Origin: Nostoc cf. edaphicum LEGE 07299
GTDB lineage: Bacteria; Cyanobacteriota; Cyanobacteriia; Cyanobacteriales; Nostocaceae
Length of the DNA: 5,206 nucleotides
Direction: 5' to 3'
Assembly: GCF_015207245.1 (NCBI RefSeq)
Contig: NZ_JADEXF010000338.1
Location: 1-5,206 of the forward strand
Below the pieces are notes generated by a model. It was given only the letters and a program-made list of their open reading frames with translations, searched no databases and had not been told where the DNA came from. The position numbers were made by a program, and so were the translations under genes. Positions within the stretch are counted from its first letter, which is position 1; every line of letters starts with the position of its first letter. Below, one piece after another: positions 1 through 5,006 of the stretch.

Positions 1-276
1 GCGGTATTCCGTTCTAATGAGCATATTTATGCCCAGCTGATTGATGATACTAAGCATCAAACCATTGTGGCTGCATCGACCGTAGAACCAGAGTTGAAAT
101 CTAGTTTAGCGTCATGTGCAAACCGCGACGCGTCGGTGCAAGTTGGTAAGTTGATCGCAGTGCGATCGCTAGAAAAAGGCATTACCAAAGTAGTCTTTGA
201 TCGCGGTGGTAACTTATATCATGGTCGTGTCAAAGCACTAGCTGATGCAGCACGCGAAGCTGGTTTAGATTTCTAA
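1..276 (+). CDS. rplR: 50S ribosomal protein L18, 3' part (5' end outside window)
   Basis: L18 binds 5S rRNA and, with L5, anchors it in the central protuberance of the large subunit. The reading frame is open from base 1 and gives 91 residues up to TAA at 274-276. It begins inside the conserved [12 protein letters not shown] segment and ends with the typical L18 C-terminus ([16 protein letters not shown]). Bacterial L18 is about 120 residues, so roughly the first 29, the basic N-terminal tail, lie upstream of the window. The GTG at base 67 is an internal valine codon and not a start, because the L18 similarity continues upstream to base 1. A HIP1 octamer lies within the gene. The next gene is rpsE, as in other bacterial spc operons, but here a repeat block separates them. 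Confidence 0.96.
   Translation, partial: AVFRSNEHIYAQLIDDTKHQTIVAASTVEPELKSSLASCANRDASVQVGKLIAVRSLEKGITKVVFDRGGNLYHGRVKALADAAREAGLDF
162..169. repeat. HIP1 octamer GCGATCGC in rplR
   Basis: This is a perfect copy of the highly iterated palindrome that is abundant in many cyanobacterial genomes. It begins at the third base of a codon and spans parts of Val-Arg-Ser-Leu. Confidence 0.9.
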
Positions 277-277
277 A

Positions 278-350
278 GTCATTGGTCATTAGTCATTAGT
301 TATTGGACAAATGACAAAGGACAAATGACAAATGACAACTGACAACTGAC
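278..350 (+). repeat. Tandem heptanucleotide repeat block A, imperfect palindrome
   Basis: Two sets of heptamers run in unbroken 7-base phase. Four left units (GTCATTG, GTCATTA, GTCATTA, GTTATTG; 278-305) are followed by six right units (GACAAAT, GACAAAG, GACAAAT, GACAAAT, GACAACT, GACAACT; 306-347) and a final GAC. The left units are largely complementary to the right units (GTCATT with AATGAC), so the transcript can fold into a long A/U-rich hairpin with a mismatch about every seventh base. Short tandem heptamer repeats between genes are known from Nostoc, Anabaena and Calothrix type genomes. The block fills nearly all of the rplR-rpsE spacer and ends 19 bases before the rpsE start. Confidence 0.93.
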
Positions 351-369
351 GTTCACCAGAGCATAGATT

Positions 370-897
370 ATGGCAACAGAGCGTAAAAGTAGAACAAAGC
401 GTGCCAAAAAAGAAGAAACCACTTGGCAAGAGCGGGTTATCCAAATCCGCCGCGTAAGTAAAGTGGTCAAAGGTGGTAAAAAACTCAGCTTCCGAGCGAT
501 CGTTGTCGTTGGTAATGAACGCGGTCAGGTTGGAGTTGGAGTAGGCAAAGCTTCAGATGTAATTGGCGCCGTCAAAAAAGGCGTAGCCGACGGCAAAAAA
601 CACCTCATTGATATCCCAATCACCAAATCCAACTCCATCCCTCATCCTATTGATGGTGTTGGTGGCGGTGCAAAAGTGATTATGCGTCCAGCCGCGCCTG
701 GTACTGGGGTAATTGCGGGTGGTGCTGTGCGAACTGTGTTGGAATTAGCAGGAGTTCGTAACGTCTTAGCCAAACAACTAGGCTCCAACAATCCGCTCAA
801 TAATGCTAGAGCCGCAGTTAATGCCTTATCTACACTGCGTACCCTTGCTGAAGTCGCCGAAGATCGCGGTATTCCTATTCAAAATCTCTACATCTAA
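370..897 (+). CDS. rpsE: 30S ribosomal protein S5
   Basis: S5 lies on the solvent side of the 30S subunit near the mRNA entry tunnel, contacts S4 and S8, and helps decoding accuracy and mRNA unwinding. The 175-residue product has a basic N-terminal extension (about 1-20), an S5 double-stranded-RNA-binding-like domain (about 20-85, with [21 protein letters not shown] at 41-61), and the S5 C-terminal domain with [19 protein letters not shown] (111-129) and GSNNPLN (138-144). Escherichia coli S5 has 167 residues, so this is full length. ATG at 370 is the only sensible start. The only Shine-Dalgarno-like sequence is a weak AGAG at 358-361. Unusually, related heptamer repeat blocks lie on both sides, and no rpmD follows. 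Confidence 0.98.
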   Translation: MATERKSRTKRAKKEETTWQERVIQIRRVSKVVKGGKKLSFRAIVVVGNERGQVGVGVGKASDVIGAVKKGVADGKKHLIDIPITKSNSIPHPIDGVGGGAKVIMRPAAPGTGVIAGGAVRTVLELAGVRNVLAKQLGSNNPLNNARAAVNALSTLRTLAEVAEDRGIPIQNLYI

Positions 898-901
898 TTT
901 A

Positions 902-991
902 GTCATTAGTCATTGGTCATGAGTCATTAGTGAATAACAAAGGACAAATGACAAATGACAAACGACAAATGACAAACGACAAATGAGAACT
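902..991 (+). repeat. Tandem heptanucleotide repeat block B, imperfect palindrome
   Basis: Same family and orientation as block A. The left units are GTCATTA, GTCATTG, GTCATGA and GTCATTA (902-929). A 13-base irregular centre follows (930-942). The right units are GACAAAT, GACAAAT, GACAAAC, GACAAAT, GACAAAC and GACAAAT (943-984), with a degenerate GAGAACT at 985-991. It starts 4 bases after the rpsE stop and ends 9 bases before the rplO ATG, so it fills almost the whole spacer and forms the immediate rplO leader. The GAGAA at 985-989 is the nearest thing to a ribosome binding site for rplO. L30 (rpmD) would sit here in many other bacteria. Confidence 0.93.
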
Positions 992-1000
992 TGATAACTT

Positions 1001-1444
1001 ATGAGACTCCATGATGTTAAGCCGCAAAAAGGCTCAAAGAAACGCAAGAAGCGTGTAGCTAGAGGTATTTCTGCCGGACAAGGCGCTAGTGCTGGTCTAG
1101 GTATGCGGGGTCAAAAATCTCGTTCTGGTAGTGGTACTCGACCAGGTTTTGAAGGTGGTCAACAGCCATTGTACCGCCGCTTACCTAAGCTGAAGGGCTT
1201 TCCGATTGTTAATCAGAAGATTTACACTACGATTAATGTAGAGAAGCTAGCTTCCCTTCCCGCGAATACGGAAGTAACTTTGACCTCGTTGAAAGCCGCA
1301 GGTATCCTGACTGCTGTCAAAGGGCCACTGAAAGTTTTAGGTAACGGGGAATTGAGCATTCCGCTCAAGGTACAAGCGGCAGCTTTTACAGTTTCAGCTC
1401 GTAGCAAAATTGAGGCAGCTGGTGGTAGTTGTGAAGTCTTATGA
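1001..1444 (+). CDS. rplO: 50S ribosomal protein L15
   Basis: L15 is a late-assembly large-subunit protein that threads a long extension into 23S rRNA near the peptidyl transferase region. The 147-residue product has the expected glycine- and arginine-rich N-terminal half (about residues 10-60, including [20 protein letters not shown] at 18-37 and RPGFEGGQ at 47-54). This is followed by the globular C-terminal domain, where [19 protein letters not shown] (111-129) is the L15 signature region. Length matches the family (about 144-150). ATG at 1001 fits the conserved [14 protein letters not shown] start. There is no good Shine-Dalgarno sequence, only GAGAA at 985-989 in the preceding repeat block. 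TGA at 1442-1444 ends the gene, and a foldable spacer to secY begins at its last base. Confidence 0.97.
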   Translation: MRLHDVKPQKGSKKRKKRVARGISAGQGASAGLGMRGQKSRSGSGTRPGFEGGQQPLYRRLPKLKGFPIVNQKIYTTINVEKLASLPANTEVTLTSLKAAGILTAVKGPLKVLGNGELSIPLKVQAAAFTVSARSKIEAAGGSCEVL

Positions 1445-1502
1445 GTGAGCCGGAACAGCGCACTTAAATGCAAGCCAACTCGCTGCCAGTGCTTGGTTCA
1501 CT
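1444..1502 (+). promoter_or_regulatory. Foldable rplO-secY spacer (candidate RNA stem-loop)
   Basis: Bases 1444-1451 pair with 1495-1502 (8 pairs, one G-U). Inside this, 1460-1464 (GCACT) pairs with 1488-1492 (AGTGC), and 1470-1475 pairs with 1482-1486 with one bulged A around the loop 1476-1481. An alternative inner pairing is CAGCG (1456-1460) with CGCTG (1481-1485). The outer stem ends three bases before the AAGG of the secY ribosome binding site, so folding could affect secY translation or mRNA processing. No T-run follows, so it does not look like an intrinsic terminator. Function is inferred only from position and pairing. Confidence 0.4.
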
Positions 1503-1504
1503 AT

Positions 1505-1509
1505 AAAGG
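1505..1509 (+). promoter_or_regulatory. Ribosome binding site of secY
   Basis: AAAGG ends 9 bases before the ATG at 1519. It supports that start over the in-frame ATG codons at 1561 and 1567, as does the cyanobacterial SecY N-terminus [13 protein letters not shown] that lies upstream of them. Confidence 0.6.
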
Positions 1510-1518
1510 TAGCACTCT

Positions 1519-2829
1519 ATGATCAGTCGAGATAAAGCCCCAACGGCTCAAGAAACTTTTATGCAGATGGCGCAGGCAGCTGGCCTCAGAGGTAGGCTGC
1601 TTGTCACCGTCGGTATTTTAATTTTGGTTCGCCTGGGTATTTTCTTACCCGTTCCAGGGATTGATAGACCGAGATTTGCCGAAGCCATATCGGGCAGTAA
1701 TTCCATATTCGGCTTATTGGATATATTTTCCGGGCGAGGACTTTCGACTTTGGGAGTCTTTGCTTTAGGAATTTTACCCTTCATTAATGCGTCTATTATC
1801 ATCCAATTGCTCACCGCGGCAATTCCATCTTTAGAAAATTTACAGAAAAATGAAGGTGAAGCAGGTCGGCGAAAAATATCGCAAATTACCCGCTATGTCA
1901 CTGTAGTTTGGGCAATTCTTCAAAGTACAGCTTTTTCGGCATTATTCCTTCAGCAATTCGCCTTAAAGCCAGGGCCAATCTTCGTAGCTGAAACTGCGAT
2001 CGCTCTGACTGCTGGTTCTATGTTCGTGATGTGGGCATCAGAACTAATTACAGAACGAGGCATTGGTAACGGCGCATCATTGTTGATTTTTGTCAACATT
2101 GTTGCTTCATTACCAAAAGCTTTAGGCGATACCATCGACTTGGTACAAGTAGGTGGTCGGGAAACAGTAGGTCGAGTGATCGTACTGATCTTAGTTTTCC
2201 TAGCAACAATTGTTGGTATTGTGATTGTTCAAGAAGGAATGCGCCGCATCCCAATTATTTCAGCTCGTCGCCAAGTAGGTCGGAGAGTTTTAGCAGAGCA
2301 GCGCAGCTATTTGCCCCTGCGGCTAAATCAAGGCGGTGTAATGCCAATTATTTTTGCTGCTGCCATCCTCAGTTTGCCACTGCTGATCGCCAATTTTACT
2401 AAAAATGCCGATTTGGCGAATATAGTTAACACTTATTTGAGTCCAAGCGGTTCTAGCTCCTGGGTCTATGCCTTGGTGTACATGGTTTCCATCATTTTCT
2501 TCAGCTACTTTTATTCTTCGTTGATTCTCAACCCAGTAGATGTGGCGCAGAACTTGAAGAAAATGGGTTCTAGTATTCCCGGAATTCGTCCCGGTAAGGC
2601 AACTAGCGAGTATATAGAACGCGTGTCCAACCGACTCACTTTTTTGGGTGCGATCTTTTTGGGCTTCGTTGCGATTATCCCCACCGCCGTGGAAAGCGCT
2701 TTAAATGTGAAAACTTTCCAGGGGATAGGTGCGACATCTTTGTTAATTTTAGTTGGTGTGGCAATTGAGACAGCCAAACAAGTCCAAACTTATGTCATCT
2801 CTCAGCGCTATGAAGGAATGGTGAAATAA
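1519..2829 (+). CDS. secY: Protein translocase subunit SecY
   Basis: SecY is the pore subunit of the SecYEG channel. In cyanobacteria it moves unfolded proteins across, or inserts them into, the plasma and thylakoid membranes, driven by SecA or the ribosome. The 436 residues give about ten hydrophobic segments: roughly 27-46, 78-99, 127-147, 157-176, 181-199, 218-237, 273-292, 315-335, 372-390 and 404-420. GIDRPRF just after the first segment begins the plug region. Conserved SecY motifs include TERGIGNG (178-185), RRIPI (242-246) in the cytosolic loop before segment 7, and [17 protein letters not shown] (264-280). Length matches the family. Three in-frame stops (TAA, TAG, TGA; 2827-2835) close the frame, and the adk start lies inside them. 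A HIP1 octamer is within the gene. Confidence 0.98.
   Translation: MISRDKAPTAQETFMQMAQAAGLRGRLLVTVGILILVRLGIFLPVPGIDRPRFAEAISGSNSIFGLLDIFSGRGLSTLGVFALGILPFINASIIIQLLTAAIPSLENLQKNEGEAGRRKISQITRYVTVVWAILQSTAFSALFLQQFALKPGPIFVAETAIALTAGSMFVMWASELITERGIGNGASLLIFVNIVASLPKALGDTIDLVQVGGRETVGRVIVLILVFLATIVGIVIVQEGMRRIPIISARRQVGRRVLAEQRSYLPLRLNQGGVMPIIFAAAILSLPLLIANFTKNADLANIVNTYLSPSGSSSWVYALVYMVSIIFFSYFYSSLILNPVDVAQNLKKMGSSIPGIRPGKATSEYIERVSNRLTFLGAIFLGFVAIIPTAVESALNVKTFQGIGATSLLILVGVAIETAKQVQTYVISQRYEGMVK
1996..2003. repeat. HIP1 octamer GCGATCGC in secY
   Basis: Perfect copy in codon phase (GCG ATC GC), encoding Ala-Ile-Ala at the start of the fourth predicted membrane segment. Confidence 0.9.
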
Positions 2830-2831
2830 TA

Positions 2832-3386
2832 GTGACGCGATTAATCTTCTTGGGGCCACCTGGAGCGGGTAAAGGAACACAAGCTCAAACTTTGGCTGAA
2901 CACTTAAATATTCCCCATATTTCTACGGGTGAAATATTAAGACAAGCCATGAAAGAGCAGACTCCTTTAGGAATTAAAGCTCAAAGTTATGTTGATAGCG
3001 GTGAGTTAGTTCCCGACCAGCTAGTGCAGGACTTGGTACAGGAACGTCTCGGTCAACCAGATGCCAAAAATGGTTGGATTCTGGATGGATTTCCCCGAAA
3101 AGTGACCCAAGCAGCTTTTCTGGAGAAGTTACTGGAAGCAATACATCAAGGTGGCGAAAGGGTAGTCAATTTAGATGCACCAGATGAAATTGTCATCGCA
3201 CGTTTGCTAGCTAGAGGACGAAAAGATGATACCGAAGAGGTGATTCGTCGTCGTTTAGAAGTATACCGCGCTGAAACTGCACCTCTAATTGATTATTATG
3301 GCGATCGCAAAAAACTCCTAACAGTCAATGGCAATCAATCCCAAGAAGATGTAACTGGTGAACTACAAAAGGTAATCGCTTCCTGA
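2832..3386 (+). CDS. adk: Adenylate kinase, short-lid form
   Basis: Cytosolic enzyme that interconverts ATP + AMP and two ADP. The 184-residue product has the P-loop GPPGAGKGT (8-16), the AMP-binding segment HISTGEILR (29-37), the DGFPR motif (85-89), and ARGRKDD (127-133) where long-form enzymes carry an inserted lid domain. The lid is therefore short, which explains 184 residues against 214 in Escherichia coli; no zinc-binding cysteines are present. The acidic residue after STG is Glu where many relatives have Asp, a conservative change. The GTG start at 2832 is two bases after the secY TAA, and AAGGA at 2813-2817 lies 14 bases upstream. Translational coupling to secY is likely. In Bacillus, map follows adk; here infA follows directly. 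Confidence 0.96.
   Translation: MTRLIFLGPPGAGKGTQAQTLAEHLNIPHISTGEILRQAMKEQTPLGIKAQSYVDSGELVPDQLVQDLVQERLGQPDAKNGWILDGFPRKVTQAAFLEKLLEAIHQGGERVVNLDAPDEIVIARLLARGRKDDTEEVIRRRLEVYRAETAPLIDYYGDRKKLLTVNGNQSQEDVTGELQKVIAS
3301..3308. repeat. HIP1 octamer GCGATCGC in adk
   Basis: Perfect copy starting at the second base of a Gly codon (GGC GAT CGC, Gly-Asp-Arg), near the C-terminus of adenylate kinase. Confidence 0.9.
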
Positions 3387-3390
3387 AAAC

Positions 3391-3439
3391 GAGGGGAAGT
3401 AGGGAGTAGATAATTCCCGGCTCTCCCCTCACTGCTCCC
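3391..3439 (+). repeat. Purine/pyrimidine-rich inverted repeat after adk
   Basis: GAGGGGA (3391-3397) can pair with TCCCCTC (3424-3430), 7 pairs. Bases 3402-3409 (GGGAGTAG) can pair with 3432-3439 (CTGCTCCC), 8 pairs with one U-G. GGGAA (3394-3398) can also pair with TTCCC (3414-3418). The first two pairings cross, so they are either alternatives or a pseudoknot. The left arm is purine-rich and the right pyrimidine-rich, and the GGGAGTA unit looks like a decayed heptamer repeat. It begins 4 bases after the adk stop and has no T-run after it. It may stabilise the 3' end of the upstream message or weaken read-through into infA. Confidence 0.5.
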
Positions 3440-3549
3440 AAGAAAAAGATCAATTTTAGCTAAGATATATTAATAAACTGTTGATATATTTCTTAAAATG
3501 TGTTGTTTTGCAGATGAAGCGCTGCAACTGAACACGAAATTGTTGAGTT
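3440..3549 (+). promoter_or_regulatory. AT-rich infA upstream region with a small hairpin
   Basis: The stretch 3441-3500 is AT-rich and holds two direct copies of GATATATT (3464-3471 and 3483-3490). TTGATA at 3481-3486 resembles a -35 box, but no -10 box lies at a normal distance, so a promoter is only possible. Further on, TTGCAG (3508-3513) pairs with CTGCAA (3522-3527) around an 8-base loop, with GTT (3502-3504) and AAC (3531-3533) able to extend the stem after a 3-by-3 internal loop. This hairpin would lie in the infA leader. Confidence 0.3.
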
Positions 3550-3553
3550 GAGG
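3550..3553 (+). promoter_or_regulatory. Ribosome binding site deciding the TTG start of infA
   Basis: GAGG ends 10 bases before TTG at 3564. No ATG or GTG at a usable distance gives the conserved [11 protein letters not shown] start, so the Shine-Dalgarno sequence and protein conservation together select TTG. Confidence 0.7.
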
Positions 3554-3563
3554 AAAAAACAAA

Positions 3564-3788
3564 TTGTCTAAGCAAGATTTGATTGAAATGGAAGGCACGG
3601 TTACAGAGTCCTTGCCCAATGCGATGTTTCGCGTTGACTTGGACAATGGCTTTAACGTGCTAGCACACATTTCCGGCAAGATTCGCCGAAATTATATCAA
3701 GATTTTGCCCGGCGATCGCGTCAAGGTAGAGTTAACTCCTTACGACTTGACCAAAGGCAGAATTACCTATCGACTACGAAAGAAGTAA
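3564..3788 (+). CDS. infA: Translation initiation factor IF-1
   Basis: IF-1 binds the A site of the 30S subunit and works with IF-2 and IF-3 to select the initiator tRNA. The 74-residue product is a single OB-fold domain of normal length (bacterial IF-1 is about 70-75). Recognisable stretches are [17 protein letters not shown] (8-24), [19 protein letters not shown] (35-53) and [11 protein letters not shown] (60-70). The start is the rare codon TTG; the next in-frame ATG (codon 9) would remove conserved residues. A HIP1 octamer is inside the gene. The 177-base gap from adk and the AT-rich sequence upstream allow separate expression. The gene ends 117 bases before rpmJ, with a promoter between. 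Confidence 0.96.
3712..3719. repeat. HIP1 octamer GCGATCGC in infA
   Basis: Perfect copy starting at the second base of a Gly codon. It encodes the conserved Gly-Asp-Arg turn of the IF-1 OB fold. Confidence 0.9.
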
Positions 3789-3802
3789 GTATATGTAGAG
3801 AA

Positions 3803-3825
3803 TTTTACCATAAAACCATTTTTTT
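3803..3825 (+). terminator. Weak terminator-like A/T hairpin with T7 after infA
   Basis: TTTTA (3803-3807) pairs with TAAAA (3811-3815) around CCA, and seven T follow at 3819-3825. The stem has no G-C pair and a 3-base gap precedes the T-run, so it would be weak at best. Its place between infA and a new promoter makes partial termination plausible. Confidence 0.22.
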
Positions 3826-3867
3826 GACTGTTTCTTAGTCATTTAACTGGATTAATTCCCCTAGAAA

Positions 3868-3876
3868 TGCTATAAT
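3868..3876 (+). promoter_or_regulatory. Extended -10 promoter before rpmJ
   Basis: TGCTATAAT joins an extended -10 TGn motif to a consensus -10 hexamer TATAAT (3871-3876). The best -35 at 17 bases spacing is only TGGATT (3848-3853), which is tolerable for an extended -10 promoter. Transcription would begin near 3882-3885, giving a leader of about 22 bases before rpmJ. Upstream, TGACT (3825-3829) and AGTCA (3837-3841) form a small inverted repeat that could be a regulator site. The promoter would drive rpmJ-rpsM-rpsK and probably rpoA-rplQ beyond the window. Confidence 0.6.
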
Positions 3877-3905
3877 TTTATATTTGGAGTCAAAAAATAA
3901 AAGGC

Positions 3906-4019
3906 ATGAAAGTTAGAGCCTCAGTCAAGAAAATTTGTGAAAAATGTAACGTGATCAAACGTCGTGGTCGCGTTATGGTGATTTGCGTAAACCCCAAGCA
4001 CAAACAACGTCAAGGATAA
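3906..4019 (+). CDS. rpmJ: 50S ribosomal protein L36
   Basis: L36 is the smallest large-subunit protein and helps organise 23S rRNA near the L11/L7-L12 stalk side. ATG at 3906 opens a 37-residue frame ending in TAA at 4017-4019, easily missed because it is so short. The protein begins [14 protein letters not shown] and ends NPKHKQRQG. Cys11, Cys14, Cys27 and His32 are the zinc-ribbon ligands, so this is the zinc-binding (C+) form. GGAG at 3886-3889 is 16 bases from the ATG, longer than usual, while AAAGG at 3900-3904 is too close (1 base); the start is set by protein conservation. Gene order infA-rpmJ-rpsM is the standard one. Confidence 0.96.
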   Translation: MKVRASVKKICEKCNVIKRRGRVMVICVNPKHKQRQG

Positions 4020-4120
4020 CGCTCTTACCAACAGAGCTAGTTGCAGGACGCATATCATCATTAAAACGAAAAGACGCGATTAATCACGTTTTTCCAACCA
4101 ACAGTAATTGCGACAACAAT
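4020..4120 (+). promoter_or_regulatory. rpmJ-rpsM spacer with hairpin and near-palindrome
   Basis: GCTCT (4021-4025) pairs with AGAGC (4033-4037) around a 7-base loop just after the rpmJ stop. Bases 4070-4093 form a near-palindrome centred on the perfect 8-base palindrome GATTAATC (4078-4085), with one C-A mismatch on each side of it and one G-T pair further out; T5 (4089-4093) forms its right arm. It could be an operator, a hairpin in the rpsM leader or a weak attenuator. No open reading frame of note and no clear -10/-35 pair are seen here. Confidence 0.35.
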
Positions 4121-4128
4121 AGGGAGAG
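4121..4128 (+). promoter_or_regulatory. Ribosome binding site deciding the GTG start of rpsM
   Basis: AGGGAGAG contains GGAG (4123-4126), ending 8 bases before GTG at 4135. It is one of the best Shine-Dalgarno sequences in the window and supports GTG as the start of the conserved [11 protein letters not shown]-terminus. Confidence 0.75.
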
Positions 4129-4134
4129 TTCATT

Positions 4135-4515
4135 GTGGCACGTATTGCCGGAGTAGACCTTCCACGCGATAAGCGCGTTGAGATCGGTCTGACTTATATC
4201 TACGGAATTGGATTATCACGCGCTCAAGAAATTATAGCGGCAACTGGTGTAAACCCAGACACCCGCGTTAAGGACTTAAGTGATGCCGATGTAACAGCCC
4301 TACGAGGGGAAATAGAAACCAACTATCAAGTTGAAGGCGACTTGCGGCGCTTGGAGTCTTTGAACATCAAGCGCTTAGTTGACATTGGTACCTACAGAGG
4401 TCGTCGTCATCGCATGGGCTTACCAGTCAGAGGCCAAAGAACTCGCACTAATGCCAGAACCCGTCGAGGCAGAAGGCAGACAGTGGCCGGGAAGAAGAAG
4501 GCTCCAGGGAAATAA
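4135..4515 (+). CDS. rpsM: 30S ribosomal protein S13
   Basis: S13 sits in the 30S head, forms inter-subunit bridges with L5, and its C-terminal tail contacts P-site tRNA. The 126-residue product begins with the universal [14 protein letters not shown] and has a helical N-terminal domain of the S13/H2TH type (about 14-85, with YIYGIG at 21-26). It ends in a very basic tail, where [14 protein letters not shown] (99-112) is the signature and GKKKAPGK the end. Length matches the family (about 118-127). The GTG start at 4135 is backed by a good Shine-Dalgarno sequence. The gene is followed after 54 bases by rpsK, its usual partner, with a hairpin between. Confidence 0.98.
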   Translation: MARIAGVDLPRDKRVEIGLTYIYGIGLSRAQEIIAATGVNPDTRVKDLSDADVTALRGEIETNYQVEGDLRRLESLNIKRLVDIGTYRGRRHRMGLPVRGQRTRTNARTRRGRRQTVAGKKKAPGK

Positions 4516-4524
4516 TTTTGCAAC

Positions 4525-4547
4525 GCTTGCTAATCCGAGCAAGTTTT
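4525..4547 (+). terminator. Hairpin plus TTTT between rpsM and rpsK (possible attenuator)
   Basis: CTTGCT (4526-4531) pairs with AGCAAG (4538-4543) around a 6-base loop, extendable by one G-U pair (4525/4544), and TTTT follows at 4544-4547. The form is that of a short intrinsic terminator 10 bases after the rpsM stop. With only 6-7 pairs and four T it would be inefficient, so partial attenuation, RNA processing or 3'-end protection are as likely as termination. Confidence 0.33.
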
Positions 4548-4569
4548 ACCTTAAATCAACTAAACAAGT

Positions 4570-4965
4570 ATGGCGAGACAACCAACTAAAAAAACCGGGA
4601 GCAAGAAGCAGAAACGGAATGTACCCAGTGGAATGGCCTACATCCAGTCTACTTTTAACAATAGCATTGTCACCATTACCGATCAAAATGGAGATGTCAT
4701 ATCCTGGGCCAGTGCTGGTTCTAGCGGTTTTAAGGGAGCAAAAAAGGGAACTCCCTTTGCAGCGCAGACCGCAGCGGAAAGTGCAGCCCGTCGAGCTATC
4801 GATCAAGGAATGCGCCAAATTGAAGTAATGGTTAGTGGACCAGGAGCAGGTAGAGAAACCGCTATCCGGGCGCTTCAAGGAGCAGGACTGGAAATTACAC
4901 TGATTCGGGATATTACCCCCATTCCTCACAATGGTTGCCGTCCACCCAAGCGCCGTCGAGTTTAA
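4570..4965 (+). CDS. rpsK: 30S ribosomal protein S11
   Basis: S11 forms part of the 30S platform with S6 and S18, near the mRNA exit and E site. The 131-residue product has a basic N-terminus ([17 protein letters not shown]), the core [19 protein letters not shown] (20-38), [20 protein letters not shown] (47-66), VSGPGAGRE (88-96) and the signature [20 protein letters not shown] (112-131). It is full length. ATG at 4570 is fixed by conservation, but no Shine-Dalgarno sequence is seen in the A-rich 20 bases before it, unlike rpsM. Long overlapping open frames on both strands across this gene are ignored. rpoA is expected next but is not in the window. Confidence 0.98.
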   Translation: MARQPTKKTGSKKQKRNVPSGMAYIQSTFNNSIVTITDQNGDVISWASAGSSGFKGAKKGTPFAAQTAAESAARRAIDQGMRQIEVMVSGPGAGRETAIRALQGAGLEITLIRDITPIPHNGCRPPKRRRV

Positions 4966-5006
4966 ATACTAAAACTTGGGCAGTGAGGACGAAAAGTTAC
5001 AGCCAG

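Noticed and set aside
67..276. GTG at 67 as the start of a short rplR
   Set aside because: L18 similarity is continuous from base 1; the gene is cut by the window edge and does not start here.
278..991. Heptamer blocks considered as a CRISPR array or insertion sequence
   Set aside because: Units are 7 bases with no spacers, no transposase is present and no target duplication is seen; they fit known cyanobacterial tandem heptamer repeats.
1222..1473. 83-codon - strand frame opposite rplO, and similar - strand frames opposite secY (1548-1814, 1950-2135, 2511-2777) and infA (3470-3679)
   Set aside because: All are mirror images of conserved genes or spacers and encode nothing recognisable.
3824..3829. 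TTGACT as the -35 box of the rpmJ promoter
   Set aside because: It lies 41 bases from TATAAT at 3871, far too distant, and has no -10 box of its own at 15-19 bases.
2834..4085. Exact 13-base repeat GACGCGATTAATC at 2834-2846 (adk start) and 4073-4085 (rpsM leader)
   Set aside because: A 13-base match between two places in 5.2 kb is expected about 0.2 times by chance, and the first copy is fixed by the coding of Thr-Arg-Leu-Ile; too weak to call a shared site.
4379..4828. 149-codon + strand frame across the end of rpsM and most of rpsK
   Set aside because: It overlaps two clearly conserved ribosomal protein genes in another frame, has no recognisable domain and no ribosome binding site; it is a by-product of codon use.
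4546..4929. 127-codon - strand frame opposite rpsK
   Set aside because: Antisense to a conserved gene over nearly its whole length, with no recognisable protein features.
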